Assembly: GCF_022581195.2 (NCBI RefSeq)
Contig: NC_061459.1
Coordinates: 12,276,001-12,340,000, forward strand
DNA: 64,000 nucleotides
Direction of reading: 5' to 3'
Source of the DNA: Helicoverpa zea
Lineage: Eukaryota; Arthropoda; Insecta; Lepidoptera; Noctuidae
Both the position numbers and the translations under genes were made by a program. The notes below the pieces were generated by a model. The model had not been told where the DNA came from. It worked only from the letters and a program-made list of their open reading frames with translations, and ran no database searches. Shown piece after piece: positions 35,386-47,426 of this stretch. Positions within the stretch are counted from its first letter, which is position 1. Each line of letters opens with the position of its first letter.

Positions 35386-35600
35386 CTAGCCGTTTTCCCG
35401 CGGTTTCACCCGCGTCCCGTGGGAGCTACTGCCCGCACCGGGATAAAATATAGCCTATGTTACTCGCAGATAATATAGTTTTCTAATGGTGAAAGAATAT
35501 TTAAAATCGGTCCAGTAGTTTTTGAGTTTATCCATTACAACCAAAAAAACAAACAAACAAAGTTTTCCTCACAAAACAATTTTAGTATGATAATAAAGAG
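35386..35600 (+). repeat. Common lepidopteran interspersed repeat
   Basis: Motif order: cccgcggtttcacccgcgtc, gggataaaatatagcctatg, ttactcgcagataat, ttctaatggtgaaagaat, atcggtccagtagtttttga, then (caaa)n. The same order is seen, inverted, at 52880-53060 and 53545-53720. It has no coding sequence; class unknown. Confidence 0.65.
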
Positions 35601-36671
35601 GTAAAAAATCTTTATTTATGGACTGATTAAAAAAATAAGGCATTAAGTTTAGTATAAATTATTCAACCAAGTTCTACCCCAATACGACGATTGAATTACC
35701 ACAAGAAAAAGCTTTAAAAACATCAATAATTTGAAGGTGGCTACTAAAAACGTCACCGAGGCTTTGCTTTCAAAATGTACAGCGTTTGTGTGTTGTGAGT
35801 CTCGTGCATAAGTCATGGAGTACGTGATATTGGCCACGAAGGTTGGGCGCACACGATGCGTTTTTATCTCGCGGTTATAATACGCTACGAAAAAATGCTT
35901 ACTGCAGTAAGAAAAAAAGGTATGCTAAAGCTTAAAAAATCTGAAGATCTAAAGATGAAAATCTAAAGATTAAAAAATATGTCGCAATTCATTTAAGAAT
36001 TTGCAAAAAAAAATCGGCTATTGTTTGACATTTAAAATGTAATTTATGATTTGAACTTCTACGAAAATTACTTTACATACTAGATCCTGGTTTGGTTATC
36101 GGACTTCACAAACCTACAATAAATACATACTTCGAAAAGTATTTTTATACAATTTATAAAAAAAAAAAAAAAACAATATAATCGGCCGTTAATGTTGAAA
36201 ATACATATTATTGTTTAGTAACGTACATAGATGTAGATAAGGTTTTTACTAACCGATTATAGAACTGCTCTGAAATAAACAGTAGGTATTTCATTTTGTT
36301 AGTATCGAGTGTCATTTAAATTGTTTCTTCTTTCAATATTTCGCAGTGTAATTTAAATTGTTTCCTCTTTCAACAGTTTTCAACCGCACTCAAAAAAACT
36401 CTCAGTGTGCGCCTAACCAAACTGCAGTAGTATCTCCTAGTGCGGCCATATTTAAATAGACCTACGGAGTTTGTTTGTATTGCTAGCACTGGACTTTGGT
36501 TTTAGTAAAGATCAATATAGGACGGTGCATTCGAAGATGTGTCGTGCGATTTGTGATCTGTATTTGTTGGTACTGTTAACTGTAGTTTGTTTTGTCTTTT
36601 CAATTGTTTTTGTTTATGTCACGTAATTGTGAACGATGTCAAATGTTATTTATTTATATTTATTGCTTTAT
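35601..36671. other. No feature seen
   Basis: AT-rich sequence, including a run of 16 A near 36160. No gene, terminal repeat or RNA motif is supported. Confidence 0.5.
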
Positions 36672-36872
36672 CGTCGTTACGGGTAGTCAGAAACCAGTAA
36701 GTCTGACACCAGTCTAGCCAAGGGGTATCGGATTGCCCGGGTAACTTGGTTGAGGAGGTCAGATAGGCAGTCGCTTCTTGTAATGCACTGATACTCAGCT
36801 GAATCCAGTTAGACTGGAAGCCGACCCCAACATGGTTGGGAAAAAGGCTCGGAGGATGGATGAATTATGAAT
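36672..36872 (+). mobile_element. 5S-type SINE, 5'-truncated
   Basis: Contains 'gggtagtcagaaaccagtaa', 'ccaaggggtatcggattgcc', 'gggtaacttggttgaggagg', 'ttagactggaagccgacccc' and 'aacatggttgggaaaaaggc'. These are the body and 3' domain shared with 19355-19655 and 20289-20705. The 5S-like head is missing. Confidence 0.8.
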
Positions 36873-39779
36873 AAGAAAAGCTCCTTAAAATAACTGTCTA
36901 AAATCCCTAGAAGAAAGGAGAAAAGATACCTAATATTTTAGAAGTACCTAGAAGTAGATAGTAATAAATATTAAATCAGTCCATAAATTAATTCCACTAA
37001 CAAACTATTCCAAGAAAAACTCCTGCACCCAAAAACTACCAGATAAGCCAAACCATTCGAATGAATTATTTCACTTTATCTATTTTCCAATAGTTACCGT
37101 ACTGACTGAATATTCGCCGTAATTCTTAAAGGCAGATCAGCCGTTTTAATTACTGATGTTAATCTGCTTTTAGGCGATGGATACAGAACTTGGGTTCCGC
37201 ACACTGTTTCGCTACGTCAAAGGGTTTCGCATCAAAGGCTTTTTGAAGTTCCAAGAGACGTTTTTACGTTTTTCGTTCGTTGTTTAAAGGCAATTAATGT
37301 GTCAGAAAGCTAAAGGATCCTTTCGCTATGGGTTTAAGGGATGGATCGTAGCTTTCTAGTTTGATGGCGTGTATTTTCTTGGATGTACTTTGATGGTGTA
37401 TTTTGATTGAATGGAAAAAAAAAAGAAAAAAATGTTGATGGCGCAGTTTGTGAAATAAATGCAAAATAATAATTTACAAACTTGTGTTTTTTTTATTGTT
37501 AACGTTTACATCATTACTTAGACGATGTAACGTCATTCATATTTCAGCTAGGCAAATAAAAAATGTGGCAAAAAAACAGAAAACATGAGACGGTTTAATC
37601 AAAACTAAAACGTTACAAATCACTGCAAAACCCCCTCATTACAATTCAATCCCACAACAAACATAATTTTAAACCAAACTCCCTTACCAAAACCGAATTA
37701 CAAAAACCTAAACCAAAAACAAGTTAGCCACGCTTACAATATGTGCACCAAGTTTCCCAATTTCACCCGGACACCCAGGGGTTAACGAACCATGCGCCCT
37801 GTACAAAAACACAATGCACTTTGTCAAAACTGTATGATATATTGGCCAGTGCACAGATTCGTAGAAACTCAACCGTACTATTCGTTTGGGGGAATTTTAA
37901 AACACAATTTTACGGTGAACGATTTTGTTTGAGTCTCCCCTACAATAGTGTATGAGTAGTATTTTTGTGGACCAGATTGGATGTCTGGGAGATATCGTTT
38001 GGTTTGACGTGTATTAACCCGTTGTATGAGCACAGATATACAGAAGACACGATTGATTTTCTATTGTTTTTTAATTAGCCACATAGAAGAGGTTATAAAG
38101 ATTTGTATTAGACCTATATTAGATAAGCGATCCTCTAGGGTTTCAGGTAAAGAAATCCAGTATGTCATTAAAATCTGCTTATGTTCCGTTTCGAATTTCT
38201 GTATATATTTAATGTATAGTTTTATTACCTCGTGCATATGGTATCTACATTGTAGTTCTAGCATGAAAAAACAAATTCCTGGATAAGAGCTTAAGTAAGC
38301 GTATTAATAATTTCCATTCAGATTATCACAAAAAAATATTTGTTGTCAAAAAGTATTGTAAATATAAAAAAGTGCATTTCACAATGTATGCTTTTATCTT
38401 TCAAAAAAAAGAATGATTAATAATTTATCCTTAAAACTTTATTCCTGAAAGCGCACGAATGAACATAAAAGTCATGACATTTTTGCTTTTTCAATTTTGT
38501 ACAAAAGATTTTAATTTTAATTTTTGGGAGCAAACCTTTGCTTTTTGCTCTTATCGGTTTTTGATACAAAGCCTTATGCATAGTTCTGTGATAAATGTTG
38601 CAAGTTTAATTATTCAAAAGATATTTTATTTTCATTTTAACCTTCGAAAAGGGGAATATTTTGTACCTCCATTTTGGTTGGTTTATCCTTCTTTGTATTT
38701 TAAATGCATTTGAGAGGGCGAATGTAGGTACCTATGTATGTATGTGTGTCACTCTTTTTCTCCTATCCTAATTACTGAACGCATTATAGCAGGCGAGAGG
38801 AGGAAGTCATTCTCTCCGGACGAGGGTGAAATCTCTCGTGGAGCTATTGTTTACAAAAAAACTTGCTATTTTTATCAATAACTATTATTCAGGTACATGT
38901 ATTTTTTAAAGCAATATACAAAAATACGACCTTAACCTAAAGTGACGTTTCACGGTTTCACCGACTGTCACAATCAATCACCTAAAAACCCGAACATGTT
39001 AACACAACGAGCTAGAACGCGATCTTTTTGGCAAGCCCAAATCACGGCCGCGTCCAGGGAACCGCCATTTTAAGATTTACGACCGACACAGCGGCATCCA
39101 TTTTGTTAAAACCTACTCACCTGCAACATGCAAAAGCACTCGAGCCGAAAACTCTTCACTGTACCGAAACTACTGTACGCGACGGAACGAGCCCGCTTGG
39201 GGCCTCAGTAATTAAACAATTTTCATTATACCGCCACACGTTACCCACCCCTGTATAGCCAGTGTTATAGAAATTCCGCGAAATATATTTTAATGGAACC
39301 CCAGATAATCCCTCGATTAATTAAGCTCATTTGTTTTTAAAGGAAGGACAACGGCTGAATTTCATAATGACGTTTTTATTTGAATTGTGGTCCATCTCGG
39401 GGGTTCGATTCGGCGTTATGATGGAATAAAGAGAAATAATTTTGATGCAATTGCTTTTTAATAAATGTGGATGTGAAAATGTGGATGACTGTGAATAAAA
39501 TGATATTGCAATATTTTTATTCAACTGCGTCCATAAGTCCTATGAAATCTGGGTCAAAACTATCTACTATAAAAAAAATACCAGGAACTACAGGAGACTA
39601 TAGACCAAAACAATACGTACAATATATTTCAAAGATCCTTCACACAATCCATACCAATTGGGCCCTTCAAAAGCTGGAGTACTTTGAAATCCCGCGAGAG
39701 TAGCCCAGTATCAACACTTGGAGTGCCATTTCGGCGTTTGTACCTAATGTTGATCTTCTACGGGTGAATATTTGAGAGG
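36873..39779. other. Non-coding DNA with a GC-richer patch
   Basis: No gene is supported. 37090-37270 and 38990-39260 are less AT-rich; the second has 'accgccattttaag', resembling a YY1/Pho motif, and a 76-codon frame without family features. Near 38712-38860 a decayed copy of a repeat ending 'gagggtgaaatctctcgtgg' is visible. Confidence 0.45.
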
Positions 39780-39910
39780 GAACGGCTCATCGCTTAATAT
39801 GCTGATTGTTTGCAGGTTAAGCTGCAGTTGAGAAGGTTGTTTTTGGATGGGTGACCGTGTTTTGAGTTTTTAACTGCCGATGTAAAAGCAAGTTGTAAGT
39901 TTGACCACTA
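39780..39910 (+). mobile_element. 5S-type SINE head fragment
   Basis: 'gaacggctcatcgctt', 'gcaggttaagctgcagttga' and 'tttggatgggtgaccgtgtt' follow the 5S rRNA box A to box C order. The SINE body and tail are absent or unrecognisable. Confidence 0.6.
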
Positions 39911-40145
39911 TGTGTATGTCTATGGCACTATAGCTCTTAAAGGTATGAACCTATTTGGGGGAAATAATGTTATTTGAAGTCTGGTTATACAGGGTGTGTC
40001 GTTCATATTCACATTAAATCTTATCACATATTCTATGGCGAATTGTAAAAAAATAACCTAATCAATTCAATGGCTTAACCACAGGAGTCATTTATCATTT
40101 TTGTAATTTACAACATCATGTGTAGGTAAAGCAGAGATAAAGTTA

Positions 40146-40763
40146 AGGTAGAATTCCGTGGGTCGCGGCTGACGCAGCCGCGCGCGGCCTACGACAGTCG
40201 TCGGCCGCGCGCGACAATAGTCAACCTATGAAAATGTATGGCGCCGCTGCCGAGGCTAGCGACAGTCGCGCGCGGCCGACGAATTTCGTAAGCCGCGCGC
40301 GGCATTGTGTTGAAATTAGTAGATTTTGTTCGTCCGTTCCTTCTAGTCGAAGTGCTAATTGACATCCTTGAAGAAGAAGAGGATGACGTGTTGCTGTGGC
40401 TGTATTATGAAAATATATTACCAATCGACCCTATCTTTAAAAAGTAGAAATGATGAAGGATACTATAAAATACTGATTCAAAAGCATTTGTATTGTAATG
40501 AAAACAAAAGGAAGTTTTGCCGACTAAATAAAAAACAATTCAATTCTGGTTTTACTAAGATTCTATAGATGTTAATAAGCGCTAGACCATGTTGAGATGC
40601 TTACGGCCGCGCGCGGCTTACGAAATTCGTCGGCCGCGCGCGACTGTCGCGGACCTCGGCAGCGGTGCCATACATTTTCATAGGTTGACTATTGTCGCGC
40701 GCGACCGACGACTGTCGTAGGCCGCGCGCGGCTGCGACAGCCGCGATCCTCGGAATTCTACCT
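40146..40763 (+). mobile_element. PIF/Harbinger-type element with GC-rich 158-bp inverted repeats
   Basis: 618 bp. Starts AGGTAGAATTCCG and ends with its complement. Arms 40146-40303 and 40606-40763 are about 93% identical. Each arm holds several GCCGCGCGCGGC-type palindromes, which is extraordinary in this AT-rich region. The flanking TTA (40143-40145 and 40764-40766) is a 3-bp target duplication typical of PIF/Harbinger. The MITE at 57 kb shows the unoccupied site with a single TTA. Confidence 0.85.
40349..40568 (+). pseudogene. Harbinger-type transposase N-terminal remnant
   Basis: The first part reads LIDILEEEEDDVLLW in one frame. After a frameshift near 40445, another frame reads EGYYKILIQKHLY and FCRLNKKQFNSGFTKI. 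This order (acidic Glu/Asp stretch, then Y..L....L..d...F.R..k.qF) resembles the N-terminus of PIF/Harbinger transposases ahead of the DDE domain. The catalytic domain is deleted. The match is from family knowledge and no search was run. Confidence 0.55.
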
Positions 40764-41003
40764 TTAGGAGTATCGAATGTTTTGATCAGTTGACAGATGT
40801 CAGTTTTCAAGGGAGAATTTCAGTTGTTTGTAATGACTGACTTTTATATGGTGTTCTAGTTATCGCACATTTTTATTCTATTTACTTTGTTAGAAATATT
40901 CATTTTTTTTATTTTTACTTTTTTTGTGTTAATCGACATACATAATATATTAACCAGTATATTAACGCATTTCATTTAATGCGATTGTGAACGACACACC
41001 CGA

Positions 41004-43929
41004 TATAATTTATTTATTTATTTAATAGTTCATGTACACAGATACACACACAGAATACAGAAAAGAAGAAAGATAGAACACATAATATTGCCAATTTGCA
41101 TCAAAAATCCGTAAAACCTTTCAGTTTCGCAAAATATTGACTTATTTTTATTTTGTACAAAAATACAAAATCTAAAACAAAACTTAAACTAGTCTTCTTC
41201 CAAAAAAAATAACTGGTGTCACCAAAAAAAGTTCAATCACCAATCATTCATTCGGTGTCAATATCAATCATTCGTCAATATGGATACATTGACACATGTG
41301 CGCATATCAATTTCGGGCCAGCCGGGACATGGCAATTTGTCCCCATGTATTGGCTTAGATTTTTATTGGGAAACCATTTAAAAATGCCACACTATTAGAC
41401 TGAGGTTAATAAAAATTTACTTTGGGTGTTTTTTTTTGTGGTTTATAATATTAAAAAATACAAATCCTTCTAAAAAAAAAACTATTTTTACAGAGTTGAT
41501 ATTCTTAAGCGATTTTCAAGATCGGTTGTATCTCCGATGAAAATAACTATTCCAACTCGCAATTTACCAAAACATACAAAATTCGCGATTGTAGGTCCAA
41601 GTGTACAATTTTTAGATTTGTTTACTTTTTCAATGTTTGATAGTAAAATAACCCTTAAGAATATAAGAAGCAATACTTTGTGTAGCATAAAATGAATTAG
41701 GCTAACGGGGTACTTAAAAATTCAGATGATGTGATGTTACTGAATGAATCCAGTCATGTAAGAATAAATTTGTACCTACAGTTAAAAATAGAAAAGACAT
41801 ACAAATTAAAGTTGTAAAATGTGGTTCAATATGCAAAGTAACATATCTTGTCTATTATACATAGGCTTCTTGAAAGAAGAAAATAATATTCTTTAAGTTC
41901 CCAAGTCTATTTTTACTCTATAAGTTTCAAAGTCAGTGAAACTTTCAGTTGTAAATAAATATTCCGAAGGCGTTGCGACACACGTAGGTGGTATTTTTAT
42001 CCAACTTTGCTACGTCATACTTTCTTTAAATTATGATGTATGAAACGATGTAGAAAAGGAAATAATTAGTTTACTTTTGAGTTGGATGAAATCCATTATT
42101 TGGTTATTAATTAGAAAAGTTTTCCTCCAAAAATAACATTTCCTTCGTCCTTCACATTTCAATATTCAATATTATACGCGGTTTTGTTGTGATATTTTTC
42201 AAAACATACCTATGTATTGAATTTCAATAAAAATAAACACAGAAACAAAAACCCGAATTCAGATATCTGCAATATCTGTTACACAAAACGGCTATCGATA
42301 GATTTCCAAAGATTTTTATTGCCATTACATCGGATCCGATTAAAACAAGAGCGAGTAAAATTTTCCAACTCGCTAGTTGCCCGGGGCGTAAGATTTCACT
42401 TTGCCTCAACAGTATAATTACGCCATGTCTCCGAGCGAGCAAGTAATAATTAATGGTGAGAATAAATCTTATAACTTTTGTCGAGTTTTGTTACTTCCCG
42501 TATTTATTATTTTAATACGGCCAGAAGTTTTTTTTTATCTCCGCCAAACGTCCGCGGATTTTCGCCTAAGTCGACGGCGAAGTTGGTAAAATGTTTCGGG
42601 TATTTATGTACTAAATATGTTTATAAATATGTATGGTGTTGCAATTCGAGGTTGGGAATTAGAGCCAAGATTTAGGCTGATCGCAGCCTGATTGCATCGG
42701 CAAAGAGACAATCGATTTGTGTTTAATTTCTTTTGTTTATATTATTTGCTCAGTGGACATCGTAACACCATGCTTTGTGAATATAGAATCTGATGCGCTA
42801 AATAATACCTACCTACCTTATTTATGATGATGTCCTTACACTATAACTACATTATCCCACAATATAATTTTCATAATATTTCTGATATTTATTTTTTACA
42901 CGTATGGAAAAGCTGTCTGTATAAAGAGTACCTACTTAGTATTTTCAACAATAGTAAATAATAGGTTAATGTATTAGTAAAAGACTTGGCCATAATCTTA
43001 TAACATTAAACACCCAAACAGTCCGTTAAACGTCCAAAAAAATTATGAAAACTTTATAGTATAAAACGGGGGGTTGGTGAAACTTAAAGTCGAGATCAAG
43101 TAGTAAAGTCTGTCTTAAAGGTACTTAAGGCGGCACCTCAACGGAATCGGTAATGGAGTCGTGACTAAACTCACGATATTCTCAATAACAACGAAAGCAT
43201 CGCTTTTACGTATACTTTGGTATATTTTTTACTTAGGTATATAGGTATTTTGAGAAGTCTGGTGTGGCCAGGGGAATAAACGCTAAAGTTTTTGAGTGAC
43301 CTTTGAGCTTAAATCAATTCCTAGAATTAGTTGAAGAGTACCTATACTAAAATCTCTAGACATTTTTACTACCTCTTTTTCAACATGCTTTTAATAAATA
43401 ATCTAAAAAAATAAGTTTTGCGTTATTAAAACAGGTCTCCTTGCTTAGTTTGTACACATAACAATTTCTGAGAAATTTGCTGGCATTTACCAAGCACAAT
43501 AATACATACAACGCTTATAATTATTTCCTAAACAAAAAGACCATCAAAGGGCGCACACGGCTTTCAGTACATAATTCTCGTTCTGCCATTGCAAATGAAA
43601 GTATTCGTGGAAAGGCACAAAAGTCTCTCGGTTCGTATTAGTAAATACCCAGTAGTTGAAAGCGGGATTAAGGCCTGACCTTATTTAATAACTCGGCCAG
43701 TCAATAAGCCGGGGAAATGAAATCGTAAATCCCTCCCGAAGGGCATGATATATTGAGGGGAGGGTATTTAATTTGAATCCCAGAATATGACTATTGTCCA
43801 ACTATCTTTGGGTATTTTGTCATTACTGTTTGGGGTACCTGACAGAAAAAAAATAGAAAAATTGTGACGGATATATTTTATCCAACAATCCTTTTACAAT
43901 TTTGCTAAATATTTGTATTACAATTTTTT
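41004..43929. other. Unique-looking non-coding DNA
   Basis: No gene is supported. Patches with mixed composition occur at 42280-42600 and 43070-43200. A doubled caatcattc lies near 41240-41275. None gives a coding or RNA signal. Confidence 0.45.
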
Positions 43930-44130
43930 TCTGTATTTTATTTATTTATTTATTCCTTTATTTCAGGCAACTAGGGCCCATAAAAATACAAATACATATA
44001 TATCATTCATAACAATACTTATAAAATAATACATAAAATTATCCATATCAATATACACAATACTATAAATATATAACAAATATTCTTAAACATACTATAA
44101 ATATATAACAAATATTCTTAAAACTAATGC
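43930..44130 (-). mobile_element. Probable LINE 3' end with a 32-bp tandem duplication
   Basis: The minus-strand reading ends 'gggccctagttgcctgaaat' 'aaaggaataaataaata', resembling a Jockey/CR1-type LINE terminus. Inside, a 32-bp unit, tactataaatatataac..., is duplicated head to tail (44061-44092 and 44093-44122). There is no coding sequence. Confidence 0.45.
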
Positions 44131-44678
44131 ACACGATGTGTCGTTTTTGTGTTTTAATTGCTCAGTCTTCGATTTAGGTATGTAAACCAATCTAAAACTA
44201 TAATATTATAAGTAGCTAAACAGAATATATAAAACTAAATAAAAAAACTTAACTACATAAGAAAAGTTAAAATAATATGTTTTTGTTATTTAAAGCAAGA
44301 GTTAACTATAATTATCTCATTAAAAAAAATCACTTTTCATTCCACCTTATTTCAATAACCTACTTGTTGATACGGACATTGTAGCGTTATCAAGAATAGT
44401 ATCACAATGGCGATGGTAAGGAAAATGTCGTAGAAATAGAATTTCCAAGATTCTGTGAAGTGTAGGTAGAAGATAGGAAGACAGGATATTATTAACTACT
44501 GTATTACCACCTTGACTTAATAAAAGTTTATTTTTTTATTCAACTGAATTTTATTGTAACTTGTTTACCCAACATGTATTTATTATTTCTGAGCCTCAAT
44601 TGAATTATCGATATAATCTTGAATGGTTTACAAATATTGCATAGATTAGGAACAAATAGACATTATATGCTGTACTTC
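44131..44678. other. No feature seen
   Basis: AT-rich sequence, no gene or repeat structure supported. Confidence 0.5.
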
Positions 44679-44850
44679 TTCATCATCATCATCATCATCT
44701 CAGCCATAGGACGTCCACTGCTGAACACAGGCCTCCCTCTTAGATCTCCACAGATACCCGTTGGAGGCGACCTGCATGTAGCGTCTTCCTGCGACGTTTA
44801 TAAGGTCGTCTGTCCACCTTGTTGGTGGACGTCCTACGCTACGCTTACTA
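44679..44850 (-). mobile_element. RTE-type LINE, C-terminal coding end and (ATG)n tail
   Basis: The minus strand encodes about 50 in-frame codons, with GRPPTRWTDDL, VAGRRYMQVA, LWRSKREACVQQWTSYG and a stop at 44700-44702. It is followed by a (gat)n tail. This is the well-known C-terminus of RTE-type LINEs in Lepidoptera. The 5' truncation leaves only the last 50 or so residues. Confidence 0.85.
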
Positions 44851-46137
44851 TACTTAGTTTTATTTATATAAAATTTTATTTATATATTTCTTTTTTTTTT
44901 TTTAATTTATCTATACATGAAAAGCTCTTTAACATAATTATCATCTAACAAGTCGACAAAAACATCACTCCTCACAAGATTGAAGGCACTTAGAACATTT
45001 CCTTGAATGCGATATAAAACATAAAGCCGATAGATCCACATGCGAAACGTAAGTCAATAAGGTTCCGTACGTTTCGTAAAATTGCCTTGAATATCCACAG
45101 AAAATTCACATTCAAAATTATATATAGAAAGGAGCCAGTCATTGGGAGGCAATATGAGCTCGCTAGAGCACTCAGTCAGATTGGAGGCATTCTCAAGCTT
45201 TCGTGTAGCGATCGGAAGCTTTCAAGATTTCCGACATTTTTCGCTCGAATAATATCGTCTGTGAAAAGATCTAGGCTGGCGTCTACTTTTATTCTAATGT
45301 TGGTGTTTGAAAACAATAAAATTCTAGACGTTTTTATCGGTAATTGCCGTTTTATTGGGTGACGTTAGTCGGTAATGGATCCGTTTTGTCAGATGGCGTT
45401 TGTGAGTTACTGAATAAGCTTTTTGGTAGGTACTAAATGGTTTATTTTGGTTACCCAGCTGATGGATTTTGATGAAGTTGTGCGGGAGATGTAAACGCGT
45501 TATCTTAACTATTTTGTTTAATATATTATCTGGAACAAACAGACATGTTTTTGTGATCCAATAATTGGAAGTTATTATCACAAAACTATCTCCGTGCATT
45601 CCCAAGATAACAATACACATATGCAGTACTAGAATGATTTACAGAGGCTTGTAAAAAATTAGACTATCACAAAAACTATGACACCACGCGATACCTACGC
45701 CTTATCGGTCAATAAACTACGTCACGCCATTCATGAACTTTCGTCTATTTTTGGTTAAATAAAGACATATACGGCTGTCTGTATATGTTTTTAATGTTTC
45801 ATTAAACTTCCTACCGATACAGTACATATTTAGGTACCAGGGTTTGATATTAGTAGTAAGTAGTACCTACATAGAATTCATTTCATCTTATATTATAAAA
45901 ATCATAGGCACATTTAAATTATAAAGTACCCGACTCCATTTACGCCATTTCCATTCCCACGTCAGCTAGGATTTTCACTGAATTAAATAACCTCTCTATT
46001 AGCACATATAAATGTAAACTGGCTCTAATTAAAACTCGATAATTATGCAAATTGATTCCCACTGCGGATTCCCATTGGGAACGACCTAAAATAATTCAAA
46101 TGGAAAAAAACGTCATGTTTCCTCTTCAATCAAACAA
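44851..46137. other. Unique-looking DNA with a perfect octamer motif
   Basis: No gene is supported. At 46045-46052 there is an exact POU octamer, ATGCAAAT, in an AT-rich homeodomain-like context (taattaaa...aattatgcaaattgat). This may be part of an enhancer, but a chance match is common in AT-rich DNA. Confidence 0.4.
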
Positions 46138-47426
46138 AAAGAAGACGGATCACAATCCATACAAAATTGCCCCACGTCCTATAACAATGTGACGTATCTC
46201 AAAAAAAAGATAAAAATGTTAAAAAAAATATGGCATACTCTCTAATTCATTTTTTTTACACCTTCATACGAAAAAAATGCTTTAAAAATTATTCAGGCGC
46301 TGTTATGAAAACATCGTCCATAGAACTATGAATGGACTATTTTATTAAATTATTTTTTTGTTTGATAGGGTATACCTCACAGGTGGTCCCATAATCATCA
46401 GGTCAGGATCTGATGATGGAAACCCTGAGAAATTCAGGGCAACTTTTGAAAGTTGTAGGCATGCGCAGGATAAAAACTTGACTATAAGATGTATGTCATA
46501 TAACACTATGCAACAGTGAAAATTCGGAGCTGACCTGATGATGGAGACGAAAGAAGGTCGAGGGAACTCGACAACTGAATATGTAAACTACCTCGTGTTT
46601 GGGCTTGTATTATTTGTATTGAATAGACCTTTGCAACAGTGAAGGTTTGGATCTGATCTGATGATGAAGACCAGAGAAGGTCGGGGGGACTCGACAACAA
46701 AATATGTAAACTACCTCAGAAGTCGGTGTCTAATGGATGTACCTAAGTTTATATTCCCACCGACTTCCTATTTTTGCCTTTTCAGTGACAAGCACAGTTG
46801 TCAATATCCGCATAAGTGGAAAGTTCTCATCAATACGAATAATATAAGCCCAAACACGAGGTAGTTCACATATTCAGTTGTCGAGTTCCCTCGCTCTTCT
46901 CTGGTCTCCATCATCAGATCAGATCCAAACCTTCACTGTTGCAAAGGTCTATTCAATACAAATAATACAAGCCCAAACACGAGGTAGTTCACATATTCAG
47001 TTGTCGAGTTCCCTCGACCTTCTTTCGTTTCCATCATCAGGTCAGCTCCAAATCTTCACTGTTGCATATTGTTATAAGACATACACCTTATAGTCAAGTT
47101 TTTATTCTTCGCATGCCTACAACTTTCAAAAGTTGCCCTGAATTTCTCAGGGTTTCCATCATCAGATCCTGACCTGATGATTATGGGACCACCTGTGAGG
47201 TATACTCTATCAAACAAAAAAACAATTTAATAAAATAGTCCATTAATAGTTCTATGAACGACGTTTTCATAACAGCGCCTGAACAAGTTTTAAAGCATTT
47301 TTTTCGTATGAAGGTGTAAAAAAAATGAATTAGAGAGTATGCCATATTTTTTTAAACATTTTTATCTTTTTTTTGAGATACGTCACATTGTTATAGGACG
47401 TGGGGCAATTTTGATCCATCTTCTTT
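46138..47426. mobile_element. 1.29-kb foldback element, both arms present
   Basis: The left arm 46138-46717 and right arm 46770-47426 are inverted copies that differ by a few small indels. One is about 100 bp absent from the left arm next to the core; another is a 10-bp 'caatccatac' only at the left. The core hairpin agaagtcggtg / caccgacttcct is at 46718-46769. Each arm holds two units of about 120 bp with the ctgatgatgg motif. Intact GTCGAG-loop-CTCGAC stem-loops are at 46557-46572 and 47003-47018. No protein is encoded. Confidence 0.85.

Larger units (their letters stand above)
39990..41003 (+). mobile_element. TA-flanked MITE, copy 1, carrying a Harbinger insertion
   Basis: Terminal inverted repeats, (c/t)(a/c)gggtgtgtcgttca, of about 30 bp, flanked by TA on both sides (39988-39989 and 41004-41005). 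Without the nested element it is about 393 bp and aligns, inverted, with 56933-57332. TA flanks suggest a Tc1/mariner-type helper. No coding sequence belongs to the MITE itself. Confidence 0.85.
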
